A stretch of DNA of 64,000 bases, taken from contig NZ_JBNRLS010000001.1 in assembly GCF_050379415.1 (NCBI RefSeq), positions 310,001-374,000 of the forward strand. The letters run 5' to 3'. The DNA is from Marinobacter sp050379415. GTDB lineage: Bacteria > Pseudomonadota > Gammaproteobacteria > Pseudomonadales > Oleiphilaceae. The position numbers and the translations under genes were made by a program. Below, piece by piece: positions 1-9,076 of this stretch. Below the pieces are notes generated by a model that was given only the letters and a program-made list of their open reading frames with translations, did no database searches and had not been told where the DNA came from. Position 1 is the stretch's first letter. Each line of letters starts with the position of its first letter.

Positions 1-3000
1 CACCTCTCCGAAGAACGGCTTCAGGGTTTCCTGACGCTCCTCAGGCCTGGGTGACTTGACCGAGGCCACCTGATTGATCAGCTTCTGTGCCTTGTCCGCA
101 CCGATGACCTTGTCGCTGGAGCTGGATGGCTTCTCGACAGTCTCCCCTTTGAGGAAACGACGGACATACAGCGGGCCACCCGCCTTGGGGCCGGTACCGG
201 AGAGGCCTTCACCACCGAACGGCTGGGAGCCGACAATGGCACCAATCTGGTTCCGGTTCACGTAGGTGTTGCCCACGTGGATCCGGCTGGCGATATGTTC
301 GATCCGACGGTCGACCCGGCTGTGGATACCAAAGGTCAGGCCATAGCCCTTGGCATTGACCGCGTCTACCACCTTGTCGATGTCCTTGGCCTCGAAAGTC
401 GCCACGTGCAGGACCGGCCCGAAGATCTCTTCTTCCATCTCCTCGATACCGCTGACCTTGAGTACTGCCGGGGAAACGAAACGGCCCTTGCTCGGTACAT
501 CCATTTTCTTGAGCAACTTGCCAGCCTGCTCGAACTTGTTGCAGTGGTCCACGATCTTCTTCTGGGACGGCTCATCGATAACCGGGCCAACATCCGTGGA
601 CAGCTGCCACGGATCGCCGATACCGAGCTCTTCCATGGCGCCGTAAAGCATTTCCAGCAGGTTATCGGCAATGTCCTTCTGCACGTAGAGCATCCGCAGG
701 GCAGAACAGCGCTGGCCGGCACTCTGGAAGGAGGACGCCAGCACATCCCGGACAACCTGCTCCGGCAGAGCGGTGGAATCCACGATCATGGCGTTGAGGC
801 CACCGGTTTCCGCTACCAGCGGTGCATCCGGCGCCATGTTCTCGGTCATCGCCTTGTTGATGCGCTGGGCAGTAGCCGTAGAGCCAGTGAAGCAGACCCC
901 GGTAACGCGGGGATCGGATGTCAACGCGGAGCCCACCGTGGCACCGGTACCCGGCAGCAGCTGGATGGCATCTTTCGGAATACCCGCCTCATGCATCAAT
1001 TCGACCGCGCGCACCGCCAGCAGCGACGTGCTCTCGGCCGGCTTGGCAACGACTGCGTTTCCGGCCGCCAGGTTGGCCAGAATCTGTCCGGTAAAGATCG
1101 CCAACGGGAAGTTCCATGGCGAGATGCAACACATGACGCCGCGGGCCTCACCCTCCTTTTCATAACGGATGCCCTCGTTCGCGTAGAACATGGCGAAGTC
1201 AACCGCCTCGCGGATTTCCGCCACCGCATCCAGCAGCGACTTGCCCGCCTCACGTGTGGTCAGGGCAAACAGCTCGTAAGCATGCTCCTCGTAAAGATCA
1301 CCCACCTTGCGAACACAGGCTGCCCGTTCCTCGGCCGACCTGGCAGACCAGCTCTTGAAGCCGTCCTGAGCGGCGTCCAGTGCAGCGCTGATATCGGCTT
1401 CGGAGGTGAAGGTGATGTGGCCGACCAGGTCATCCGGGTTGGCCGGGTTACGAACCTCATGTACGTCATCACTGGAAGACTCCACCGCAAGGATGGGGCC
1501 ACCTGTCCACTGATGCTCCCGGAACTTGCCGCGCCCTTCCTCGATCTCTGCCACAGTTACCGGATCGGTAATATCCCAACCCCTGGAGTTGCGACGCTGG
1601 TCACCGAAAATCTTCGCCGGCGGCACAATGGCCTTGCTGGAAATGTTTTCGCCCAGCGCCACCACCGCGTCGATCGGATCCTTGGCAATCTCCTCAGGGG
1701 TGATATTGGTATCGACAATCTGGTTTACAAATGAACTGTTGGCACCGTTTTCCAGCAGGCGACGCACCAGGTACGCCAGCAGGTCTTTATGGGCACCAAC
1801 CGGAGCGTAAATGCGACAGGGGACGCCGCTGTCCTGGAGCACCTGATCGTGCAAGGACTCACCCATACCATGCAGGCGCTGGAACTCGAATTTCGAGCGG
1901 TCGATATCCTTGGCCAGTTCCAGGACCGCAGACACCGAGTGCGCATTGTGGGTCGCAAACTGCGGGTAGATGCGGTCGGTCATGCCCAGCAACTGCTTGG
2001 CGCAGGAAAGGTAGGACACATCACTGCAGGCCTTGCGGGTGAACACCGGGAAATCGCTCAGGCCCATCACCTGGGCTCGCTTGATCTCGGCGTCCCAGTA
2101 CGCCCCTTTCACCAGGCGCACCATGATCCGACGATCCAGCTTCTCGGACAGCGCGTAGAGCCAGTCGAGAGTCTGGGCGGAGCGTTTGCCGAATGCCTGA
2201 ACCACCACACCAAAGCCGTCCCAGTCCTTCAGTTCCGGGTCGGAGAGAATGGCTTCGATGACATCCAGGGACAGGTCGAGACGATCCTGTTCTTCGGCGT
2301 CAATGTTGAAGCCCATGTTGGAGGCGGCCGCTTTTTTGGCCAGTTTCAGGGCGCGGGGCATGAGTGCATTCATCACCCGCTCCTTATGGCCGTATTCATA
2401 ACGGGCCAGCAGTGCGGACAACTTCACGGAAATGCCCGGGTTAGTGCGCACATCGCCCTTGCAGTTCTTGCCGATGCTGTCGATGGCATCCGAGTATGAC
2501 TGGTAATAGCGCTGGGCATCCACATCGGTGCGGGCGGCTTCACCGAGCATGTCATAGGAATAGGTGTAGCCACGCTCAACGTAGTACTTGCCGCGGTCCT
2601 GGGCTTCCTCGATGTCACGGCCCAGAACGAACTGGCGCCCCATCTCCTTCATGGCCTGCCCGGCCACCGTGCGGACTACCGGCTCGCCCATGCGCTTGAC
2701 CAGCTTACGCAGAGTCTCGCCCACGCTTTGGCGCTCCGAGTCCTTCAACAGGTTGCTGGTCATCAGCAGCGCCACGGTCGCAGAGTTGATCATCCCCGAC
2801 TGGGCCTTGCCCACGTGGGCGCCCCAGTTCCCGGAGGTGATCTTGTCCTCGATGAGATCGTGAATGGTGAGGTTATCCGGCACCCGCAGCAGGGCTTCGG
2901 CCAGACACATCAGGGCAACGCCTTCCTTGGTGGTGAGTCCGTATTCCGCCAGGAACTTCTCCATGATGGTCGGGCGGGCATTCTTGCGGACGCTACGCAC

Positions 3001-3159
3001 CAGGTCTGCGGCACGGGCGGAGATCGCCTCGCGCTCGGCCTGGGACAACTGAGCGTCAGCAATCAGCTTGTGAATCACCGCGTGCTCGTCCGCCAGGTAG
3101 TTCTGCCGGATTGCCTGGCGGTGTTCGTTGAGGTCTGGATTCACTGACTGCTGTCTCAT
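1..3159 (-). CDS. putA: Bifunctional proline dehydrogenase / L-glutamate gamma-semialdehyde dehydrogenase PutA (3' end outside window)
   Basis: It oxidises proline to glutamate in two steps: an FAD-dependent proline dehydrogenase (roughly residues 190-500), then an NAD-dependent aldehyde dehydrogenase (roughly 560-1030). 1053 codons are visible and the C-terminus runs off the left edge. The aldehyde dehydrogenase half carries the glutamate motif VAETGGLNAM and the catalytic cysteine in SAGQRCSALR. The N-terminus (MRQQSVNPDLNEHRQ) lacks the ribbon-helix-helix DNA-binding domain of the E. coli trifunctional PutA, so it probably does not repress its own gene. The ATG at 3159 follows a GAGG ribosome site. 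It sits beside an NAD-glutamate dehydrogenase on the same strand, which would carry glutamate on to 2-oxoglutarate. Confidence 0.97.
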   Translation of the reverse strand, partial: MRQQSVNPDLNEHRQAIRQNYLADEHAVIHKLIADAQLSQAEREAISARAADLVRSVRKNARPTIMEKFLAEYGLTTKEGVALMCLAEALLRVPDNLTIHDLIEDKITSGNWGAHVGKAQSGMINSATVALLMTSNLLKDSERQSVGETLRKLVKRMGEPVVRTVAGQAMKEMGRQFVLGRDIEEAQDRGKYYVERGYTYSYDMLGEAARTDVDAQRYYQSYSDAIDSIGKNCKGDVRTNPGISVKLSALLARYEYGHKERVMNALMPRALKLAKKAAASNMGFNIDAEEQDRLDLSLDVIEAILSDPELKDWDGFGVVVQAFGKRSAQTLDWLYALSEKLDRRIMVRLVKGAYWDAEIKRAQVMGLSDFPVFTRKACSDVSYLSCAKQLLGMTDRIYPQFATHNAHSVSAVLELAKDIDRSKFEFQRLHGMGESLHDQVLQDSGVPCRIYAPVGAHKDLLAYLVRRLLENGANSSFVNQIVDTNITPEEIAKDPIDAVVALGENISSKAIVPPAKIFGDQRRNSRGWDITDPVTVAEIEEGRGKFREHQWTGGPILAVESSSDDVHEVRNPANPDDLVGHITFTSEADISAALDAAQDGFKSWSARSAEERAACVRKVGDLYEEHAYELFALTTREAGKSLLDAVAEIREAVDFAMFYANEGIRYEKEGEARGVMCCISPWNFPLAIFTGQILANLAAGNAVVAKPAESTSLLAVRAVELMHEAGIPKDAIQLLPGTGATVGSALTSDPRVTGVCFTGSTATAQRINKAMTENMAPDAPLVAETGGLNAMIVDSTALPEQVVRDVLASSFQSAGQRCSALRMLYVQKDIADNLLEMLYGAMEELGIGDPWQLSTDVGPVIDEPSQKKIVDHCNKFEQAGKLLKKMDVPSKGRFVSPAVLKVSGIEEMEEEIFGPVLHVATFEAKDIDKVVDAVNAKGYGLTFGIHSRVDRRIEHIASRIHVGNTYVNRNQIGAIVGSQPFGGEGLSGTGPKAGGPLYVRRFLKGETVEKPSSSSDKVIGADKAQKLINQVASVKSPRPEERQETLKPFFGEV

Positions 3160-3334
3160 AGTTGTACCCTCTTCGCTGTTTGTCTTGTATCTCTCGCATT
3201 CTACCGAGAATAAAAAAGACGATTTGCCCATAAAAAGAAGGGATGCACCGCATTACGACTTTTTTTGATTAACCCATAATTACCAATTAACCACAAAAAA
3301 TTTATATTTCAGGCACATTTCCTTTAACTTAAGC
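3160..3334 (-). promoter_or_regulatory. AT-rich putA upstream region with an inverted repeat
   Basis: This 175-base gap between the glutamate dehydrogenase stop and the putA start is much richer in A+T than its neighbours. It contains the inverted repeat TAATT-ACC-AATTA at 3277-3289. This is overlapped by two direct copies of ATTAACC (3268-3274 and 3286-3292) spaced 18 bases apart. A weaker ATGC-N3-GCAT repeat lies at 3243-3253. These are candidate sites for a regulator of putA, for example the Lrp-type protein at 6999. I could not assign a confident -35/-10 pair, and I see no terminator for the upstream gene. Confidence 0.35.
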
Positions 3335-6300
3335 TCAGACTGCGTCACGGGAAAGCTCCCTGAGCACACTGTGGGCCACCGAAAACACCGCGCAATCGAC
3401 GTCACTGACGGTCTGCATATCTCCCAGGACCCTTTCCCAGCGGCCCAGCAAGGGCGCCCTGGCGCTTCGCCATAATTCCAGCTTTGCCTCTGGCGAGACC
3501 GAAGCGCCCTGAGCAGGCTCTTCCTGTGCCAGAACTGAAGCCGTCAGATCCCGCAACTGCTGGTCCAGCTCATCCCGGTAATGGACCGTCGCCAGCATCT
3601 GCCAGTGCCCGTGAGCCCGGTAAGCCCGCATCTGGCGGTCCAGCCAGATCAGGTTCAGGCTTTCTCCCAACCGGAAATACACCCAGGCCACATTCTCCAG
3701 GTCCTGACCCAACTGACCGGAAATCTCGATCATATCCATCAGCCAGTAGCGGCTTTCAGCAGAAGCACAATAAGCCGACAATGTCTCCGGAACCTCTTTC
3801 TGCCTGTACTCAGCATAGTGCCCATACCAGCGACTTTCAGGTATGACCGATGACAAGCGATCAATCGAGGCCAGCACCTCGGCCAAAGGCCCCCGGTATC
3901 GTGCCTCGCAGTCAGCCGGGTCCAGATTGTGGCGGCGGTTGTGTAACAGCCAGCTGGTGCTTCGGGTCACCAGGCGAATGACATCGCTGAATAGATCCGC
4001 CTGTACCCCGGCATCAATCCGGCCATCCAGGCTTTCAATAGCTTCCCATTGCCGGTCTACGTCATGGATTGCGACAGAGATCAGGTAGGCAGCGGCGATA
4101 CTGCCGGCGTCTGCCCCGGTGGTATTGCGGATCCGCTCGACCCAGGTGATGCCCATGCGATTGATCATGTCATTGGCAATCTGGGTTGCCACGATTTCGG
4201 CGCGCAGCGGGTGCGCCTCGATCGCCTCCTGGAAAGCCTCGCGCATGGAGACCGGAAACGCCGAGAAAAGCGACCGGGAGAACCGGGAATCCCGAACAAT
4301 CGGAGCACTCATCAGTAACTGCTTGAGCTCTATCTTGGCGTAGGACAACAACACCGAAAGCTCGGGCCGGGTCAGGCCTCCGGAGCGTTCGCGCAGGTCA
4401 TCGTCGTCCGGCAGGAACTCGAGAGCACGATCCAGGCGGCCGTCCGATTCAAGCCGGCGCATCAGGCGCTCGTAGCCCTCTTGTGAGCCTACCTTGCCGG
4501 TGCAGGCCAGGCTGAGCGACATGGCCTGGCGATAATTGTTGCGCAGCACCAAGTCCGCCACTTCCGGCGTCATTGCCCGAAGCAGCTGGTTACGCTCGGC
4601 CAGCATCATCTGATCCCGGGCGACACGCTCGTTGAGCAGGATCTTGATATTCACTTCATGGTCCGAACAGTCCACACCGCCGGCGTTATCAATAAAGTCA
4701 GTGTTGGCGGAGCCGCCAGCCAGGGCGAAGGCCACGCGCCCACGCTGGGTGACGCCCAGGTTGCCGCCCTCACCCAACACCCGGCAGCGAAGCTCGGTAC
4801 TGTCGACCCTGAGCCCATCGTTGGCCCTGTCACCGACCTCGTCGTGGGATTCGGAAGGCGCCTTCACATAGGTACCGATGCCGCCGTTCCAGATCATATC
4901 CACCGGTGCCCGGAGCAGCGCCCGGATCAATTCATTAGGCGCCAGTCGTTGTGCATCGATGCCCAGAAGCGCGCGCATTTCCGATGACACCGGAATTGAT
5001 TTGGCGGAGCGGGAAAACACACCGCCCCCCTTGCTGATCAGGCTTTGGTCATAGTCCGCCCACGTGGAGCCGGACAACTCGAAGAGACGCTTGCGCTCGG
5101 CAAACGAGGCCACCACGTCCGGCGCCGGATCCACAAAGATGTGTTGGTGATTGAAAGCGCCAACCAGCCGAATGTGCTCCGACAGCAGCATCCCGTTACC
5201 GAACACATCGCCGGCCATATCGCCGATGCCCACCACTGAGAATTCCTCGGACTGGGTGTCCAGCCCCAGCTCGAGGAAGTGGCGTTTCACCGATTCCCAG
5301 GCACCACGGGCCGTGATGCCCATTTTCTTGTGGTCGTAGCCTTCACTGCCACCGGAGGCGAAGGCATCACCAAGCCAGAAGCGGTACTCCCCGGCCAGCC
5401 GGTTGGCAATATCAGAAAACGTCGCTGTGCCCTTGTCTGCGGCCACCACCAGGTAAGGGTCATCGTCGTCATGACGCACCACATTGGCAGGTGGCACAAC
5501 GACTCCGTCCGCGAGATTATCGGTAAGATCGAGCAGCCCGCGGATGAAGACCTGATAACAGGCGACACCTTCGGCCCGGAGAGACTCCCGGTCGCCATTC
5601 TCCGGTGGTTGCTTGACGACAAAACCGCCCTTGGCGCCGACCGGAACAATCACCGAGTTCTTGACCTGTTGTGCCTTGACCAGTCCCAGAATCTCGGTCC
5701 GGTAATCCTCGATTCGATCCGACCAGCGCAAGCCACCTCGGGCAACCGGCCCGGCTCGCAGGTGGACGCCTTCCACCCGGGGCGAATAAACAAAGATCTC
5801 GAAACGGGGACGCGGTTTGGGAATATCCGCGATTGAGGATGGATCAATCTTGAACGACAGATAGCCCTTCGGCTGGCCGGCTTCCTCCCGCTGATAGTAG
5901 TTGGTTCTGACCGTGGCCTGGATGAGGGCGTGGAATCGACGCAGGATCCGGTCATCGTCGAGACTTTCCACCTGCTCCAGCGCATCGAGGATTCTCCGCT
6001 CGATAGCCTCAATGCGTGCAGCCCGCTGCTCCGCGGTTTCCGTACCCGGTTCGAACCTGGCTCTGAAAAGCGAGACCAGACTGGCGGTGATATCGAGATG
6101 GCGGGCCAGCGTGTCGGCAATGAAGGGCTGACTGAATCCGAAGCGAAGCTGTTTGATGTAGCGTGCGTATGCCCTGAGCAACGCGACCTCCCGCCAGCCC
6201 AGACCCGCCGCCATGATCAGCTGGTTGAACTCGTCGTTCTCGGCAAAACCGTTCCAGATTTCCCGGAAAGCGTCCTGAACGAGGGGTTTCGCCTGCCTGA

Positions 6301-6838
6301 AATCGGCATTCCGGCACCGGGAATGGAACGCCACAGTAAAGTCGCTGACACCAAAGCCCTCACCATCCCGGCGTTGGATCCGGTAGGGATGCTCCCCGAG
6401 AACCCGCATTCCGAGATTTTCCAGGATGGGAATGACATCCGACAGAATCACAGGACTGCCCTGACTGTAGAGCTTGAAGTTGAGCTCGCCCTCGGCACTG
6501 TCTCCTGCCTGGTAAAAGCCCATCGGCACATCGGAACTGATGGCAATAGACTGAATCTGGCGAATATCGTCCAGGGCCTCGGCAACGGAAAAGCGGGCCC
6601 GATACGCCGAGGGGAAACTACCGCTGAAAAGCTGGGCATAACGCCCGCCGAGGGTGTCTCCAAACGCCTCGACAAGATGGCTGTGGAGGTCATCGTCCCA
6701 GGAACGGGACTCTTCCATCATCTTCGCCACTACCCGGCGAAGGTCGAGTGAGTCGTCGGCTTCGACATTATGGCTGTCAAGGGCGTTGGCAAGCTGTTCC
6801 AGCAGGCTTTGTTGTTGTACTGAGCGGGAATCGGTCAT
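3335..6838 (-). CDS. NAD-specific glutamate dehydrogenase, N-terminally short form
   Basis: It oxidatively deaminates glutamate to 2-oxoglutarate and ammonia with NAD. The sequence belongs to the large bacterial NAD-GDH family: ARGGLRWSDR, the lysine-bearing segment GLVKAQQVKNSVIVPVGAKG, and the nucleotide-binding stretch VVGIGDMAGDVFGNGML. The family is usually about 1600 residues. This protein has 1167, and the segment SDVIPILENLGMRVLGEH, normally far into the protein, falls near residue 130, so roughly the first 430 residues (N-terminal ACT-like region) are absent. The ATG at 6838 is preceded by GGAG seven bases away, and a TTG one codon upstream is less likely. No missing piece is encoded upstream, where a divergent Lrp-type gene begins. 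The context (putA downstream) supports a proline/glutamate catabolic role. Confidence 0.9.
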   Translation of the reverse strand: MTDSRSVQQQSLLEQLANALDSHNVEADDSLDLRRVVAKMMEESRSWDDDLHSHLVEAFGDTLGGRYAQLFSGSFPSAYRARFSVAEALDDIRQIQSIAISSDVPMGFYQAGDSAEGELNFKLYSQGSPVILSDVIPILENLGMRVLGEHPYRIQRRDGEGFGVSDFTVAFHSRCRNADFRQAKPLVQDAFREIWNGFAENDEFNQLIMAAGLGWREVALLRAYARYIKQLRFGFSQPFIADTLARHLDITASLVSLFRARFEPGTETAEQRAARIEAIERRILDALEQVESLDDDRILRRFHALIQATVRTNYYQREEAGQPKGYLSFKIDPSSIADIPKPRPRFEIFVYSPRVEGVHLRAGPVARGGLRWSDRIEDYRTEILGLVKAQQVKNSVIVPVGAKGGFVVKQPPENGDRESLRAEGVACYQVFIRGLLDLTDNLADGVVVPPANVVRHDDDDPYLVVAADKGTATFSDIANRLAGEYRFWLGDAFASGGSEGYDHKKMGITARGAWESVKRHFLELGLDTQSEEFSVVGIGDMAGDVFGNGMLLSEHIRLVGAFNHQHIFVDPAPDVVASFAERKRLFELSGSTWADYDQSLISKGGGVFSRSAKSIPVSSEMRALLGIDAQRLAPNELIRALLRAPVDMIWNGGIGTYVKAPSESHDEVGDRANDGLRVDSTELRCRVLGEGGNLGVTQRGRVAFALAGGSANTDFIDNAGGVDCSDHEVNIKILLNERVARDQMMLAERNQLLRAMTPEVADLVLRNNYRQAMSLSLACTGKVGSQEGYERLMRRLESDGRLDRALEFLPDDDDLRERSGGLTRPELSVLLSYAKIELKQLLMSAPIVRDSRFSRSLFSAFPVSMREAFQEAIEAHPLRAEIVATQIANDMINRMGITWVERIRNTTGADAGSIAAAYLISVAIHDVDRQWEAIESLDGRIDAGVQADLFSDVIRLVTRSTSWLLHNRRHNLDPADCEARYRGPLAEVLASIDRLSSVIPESRWYGHYAEYRQKEVPETLSAYCASAESRYWLMDMIEISGQLGQDLENVAWVYFRLGESLNLIWLDRQMRAYRAHGHWQMLATVHYRDELDQQLRDLTASVLAQEEPAQGASVSPEAKLELWRSARAPLLGRWERVLGDMQTVSDVDCAVFSVAHSVLRELSRDAV

Positions 6839-6930
6839 CAATCTTCTCCGGGCGATTTTGCACTGGGCGGTACTGATTCATGCCAATCCAGTATACTGAA
6901 GACCCGAAAGTCGCTTTGACCATATAGTTT

Positions 6931-6948
6931 CAAAATGCAGGCATTTTG
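6931..6948. promoter_or_regulatory. Palindromic operator candidate upstream of the Lrp-type regulator
   Basis: A perfect inverted repeat with 8-base arms and a 2-base centre, CAAAATGC-AG-GCATTTTG, lies in the 160-base divergent region between the glutamate dehydrogenase (start 6838) and the Lrp/AsnC gene (start 6999). It is immediately followed by TATATT (6951-6956), a plausible -10 for the regulator gene. A and T-flanked palindromes of this size are typical of Lrp-family autoregulatory sites, so this is probably where the neighbouring regulator binds. The binding assignment is inference. Confidence 0.5.
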
Positions 6949-6998
6949 CTTATATTCCAACACCAATATAGACGTTCAGCTTGGCAGGAGACCAAACC

Positions 6999-7451
6999 AT
7001 GGTCGAACTGGATAGAATTGATCATTCAATCATTCGGGAATTGCAGAAGAATTCCCGGATCACCATTACCGAGCTGGCCACGCGGGTCGGCCTCTCCAAG
7101 ACACCTTGCCAGGTGCGTATGCGTCGGCTGGAAGAGCAGGGTTACATCACCGGCTACACTGCCCTGGTGAACCAGACCAAGCTGGGGCTGAGCCATGTCG
7201 CCTTCGCCCAGGTCACCCTTTCCGATACCAGCAGCAGCGCCCTCGCCGCCTTCAACGAGGCTGTAAAACAGATTTCCGCCGTCGAGCAGTGCCATATGAT
7301 GGCGGCCAACTTCGATTACCTCCTGAAAATCCGCACCCGTAACATGGCGGAATACCGGCAGGTACTCGGAGAGCAGATCTCCAGCCTGCCCCACGTATTG
7401 CAGACCAGCACCTTTGTCGTCATGGAAAATGTGAAGGATACGGGCATCTGA
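6999..7451 (+). CDS. Lrp/AsnC-family transcriptional regulator
   Basis: A 150-residue regulator with the standard two-part layout. The N-terminal winged helix-turn-helix (about residues 5-55) contains ITELATRVGLSKTPCQVRMRR. It is followed by an alpha/beta ligand-sensing RAM/ASNC domain (about 65-145). The ATG at 6999 is chosen because GGCAGGAG lies eight bases upstream; an in-frame TTG at 6981 would put that ribosome site inside the gene. It is transcribed away from the glutamate dehydrogenase and putA. Family members adjacent to putA often sense proline or other amino acids and activate catabolism (PutR/BkdR type), which is the likely job here. The palindrome at 6931-6948 is a candidate operator. 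Confidence 0.92.
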   Translation: MVELDRIDHSIIRELQKNSRITITELATRVGLSKTPCQVRMRRLEEQGYITGYTALVNQTKLGLSHVAFAQVTLSDTSSSALAAFNEAVKQISAVEQCHMMAANFDYLLKIRTRNMAEYRQVLGEQISSLPHVLQTSTFVVMENVKDTGI

Positions 7452-7468
7452 ATGCGGGAGGGGAAGAC

Positions 7469-8221
7469 TCAGCCGGCCGCCTCGAGCCCCAGCTCCTGCT
7501 TGTACAGCACATTGCCCAGCCCCAGCACGATCCGCTCCACGGAAACGTCAGAAGACACGGGGCTCTCCCCGGGGTTTGAGCGGGCCTCCAGGATCAGCAC
7601 CATCCTGAGCAGATCGAGAAGCCGGATGACCAGGTCGAGGATATCGAAGTCTTCCGGCGCGGACGCCATCTCACGAATCACAAAAGCTTTAGCCGACTCC
7701 ACAATGAACGACTGATGGGCGTCAAGGGTACGGGTATCCAGAGTGCGGACTGACTCGAAGCGCTCCTCCCGCTCCCGACGGATGGCCTCCATGCACAGAT
7801 CCCGGGAATGCTCCGGGGACTCATCCTGGCGCAACAACCCGGCCAGCCGGAAATCCACTGTGCCCTCATTGCGCAGCTCCTCGAATTCCTCTTCAAGACT
7901 CTTTCGGGCATGGGGCAGATACTTGCGAACGGCGCGTTCCCGCGCTTCGATCAGGTCATCGAGGGACGCGGCGTTCACCATGCCCGTCATGACCTGCACG
8001 CAGTAAACCAGGTGTTCCCAGATGTCAGGAGTGATACCTTCCGTCTCCGCAGGCAACACCCGGGCGATAGAGACAAAGCGGAAATACAGCGTAGTGACTT
8101 CCTGTTCGCTGAAACCGGATGTCCTGATAATCTCGGGCAAACCTATACGTTCCACATCTTTCAGCAGGCGTGGAAGCAGGATCAGCACGTAGTGCCGGGC
8201 ACCTTCAGACAAGGGTGTCAT
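7469..8221 (-). CDS. Hypothetical, mostly helical cytoplasmic protein
   Basis: I do not recognise this 250-residue protein. It has no signal peptide or convincing membrane segment. The middle is rich in charged helix-forming residues (ARKSLEEEFEELRNE, AIRREREERFESV), and the end is a hydrophobic amphipathic stretch (DILDLVIRLLDLLRMVLILE). The frame remains open upstream to 8605, but there it overlaps the divergent methyltransferase-like gene at 8318. The ATG at 8221, preceded by an AGGT site, is therefore preferred. It converges on the Lrp-type gene with 17 bases between stops. Its function is unknown. Confidence 0.65.
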   Translation of the reverse strand: MTPLSEGARHYVLILLPRLLKDVERIGLPEIIRTSGFSEQEVTTLYFRFVSIARVLPAETEGITPDIWEHLVYCVQVMTGMVNAASLDDLIEARERAVRKYLPHARKSLEEEFEELRNEGTVDFRLAGLLRQDESPEHSRDLCMEAIRREREERFESVRTLDTRTLDAHQSFIVESAKAFVIREMASAPEDFDILDLVIRLLDLLRMVLILEARSNPGESPVSSDVSVERIVLGLGNVLYKQELGLEAAG

Positions 8222-8317
8222 AACAACAGACCTGCACGAACTCTCGCAATCGGATACTCTCCATTGGCCGGACAACAAGGCCCTTACTGACACCATAGCC
8301 GATAACCACACATTTTC

Positions 8318-9076
8318 ATGATGCAGAAACCTGAAATCCGGGGTGAAATCGTTCACGTGACCCGGGATGCACTGGGCAACATCCTGGTCATTGACGACCG
8401 CAAGCACCGGGTGCTGAGCTTTGACTCCATCTTCGAGCAGAGCAAGATCGCCCGGGCCACTCCATACCTGCCAGTGCATGAATACAGCCGCGCCATGCTC
8501 ATACCCGCGGCGTTCACCGAGCCGGCCCATGTGACCGTGCTCGGCCTCGGTGGAGGCGCCCTGGCCCACGGCCTGTACCGGCTGTTTCCGGAGTGCAGGG
8601 TTCACGTGATCGAGTTACGCCCGAAAGTCCTCGAAATAGCACGGGAGTGGTTTGCACTGCCGGATTCCGACCGGCTGGAGGTCACCATTGCCGATGCCCG
8701 CAAGGCGGTCGCGGAACTCCCTCCGGCCAGCACCGACATGATCTTTACTGATTTATACAACGCGGACCGCATGAGCCCTGCCCAGGCCCAGCGCCGATTC
8801 ATCAAGGATTGCTGCAACGCGCTCACCGACGGGGGCTGGCTCATCCTGAATTACCACAAGGTACCGGATGAAAGCGGCGGCCTGTTCCGGGAGCTGGTGC
8901 GTCAGTTCCCCTGTCTCCTCTACTTTCACAGCAAGACCAACAACACCGTCATCTATGGCTGCAAGGACCCGTTTTACCCCTGGCCCCTGGACGTGCCCCA
9001 CCTGAAGGAGCTGGAGCAGCGTTTACCTATAGGCTGGCGCAAGCTGATGAAGAAGCTTGCGATGGTGGAGGACTAA
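8318..9076 (+). CDS. Spermidine-synthase-like SAM-binding protein
   Basis: A 252-residue protein with the Rossmann fold of the spermidine synthase/methyltransferase superfamily. The glycine-rich nucleotide loop is VTVLGLGGGALAHGL (about residues 70-85), followed by the acidic strand end VHVIELRP and the segment VTIADARKAV, then MIFTDLYN in place of the catalytic loop. It lacks the N-terminal tetramer arm of true spermidine synthases, and no S-adenosylmethionine decarboxylase is nearby, so the substrate is uncertain. No clear ribosome site precedes the two adjacent ATGs (8318, 8321). It converges on the sigma-54 activator with a four-base stop overlap (CTAA). A decayed second copy of part of this gene lies at 13230. 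Confidence 0.8.
   Translation: MMQKPEIRGEIVHVTRDALGNILVIDDRKHRVLSFDSIFEQSKIARATPYLPVHEYSRAMLIPAAFTEPAHVTVLGLGGGALAHGLYRLFPECRVHVIELRPKVLEIAREWFALPDSDRLEVTIADARKAVAELPPASTDMIFTDLYNADRMSPAQAQRRFIKDCCNALTDGGWLILNYHKVPDESGGLFRELVRQFPCLLYFHSKTNNTVIYGCKDPFYPWPLDVPHLKELEQRLPIGWRKLMKKLAMVED

Noticed and set aside
277..1734. Long open frame on the plus strand opposite putA
   Set aside because: It is the GC-rich complement of a clear aldehyde dehydrogenase domain on the minus strand; the translation has no recognisable domain and is rich in His/Arg as expected for a shadow frame.
3335..6841. Frameshift splitting a full-length glutamate dehydrogenase
   Set aside because: The start has a good ribosome site and the upstream 157 bases hold a promoter region and a divergent regulator, with no trace of the missing N-terminal sequence.
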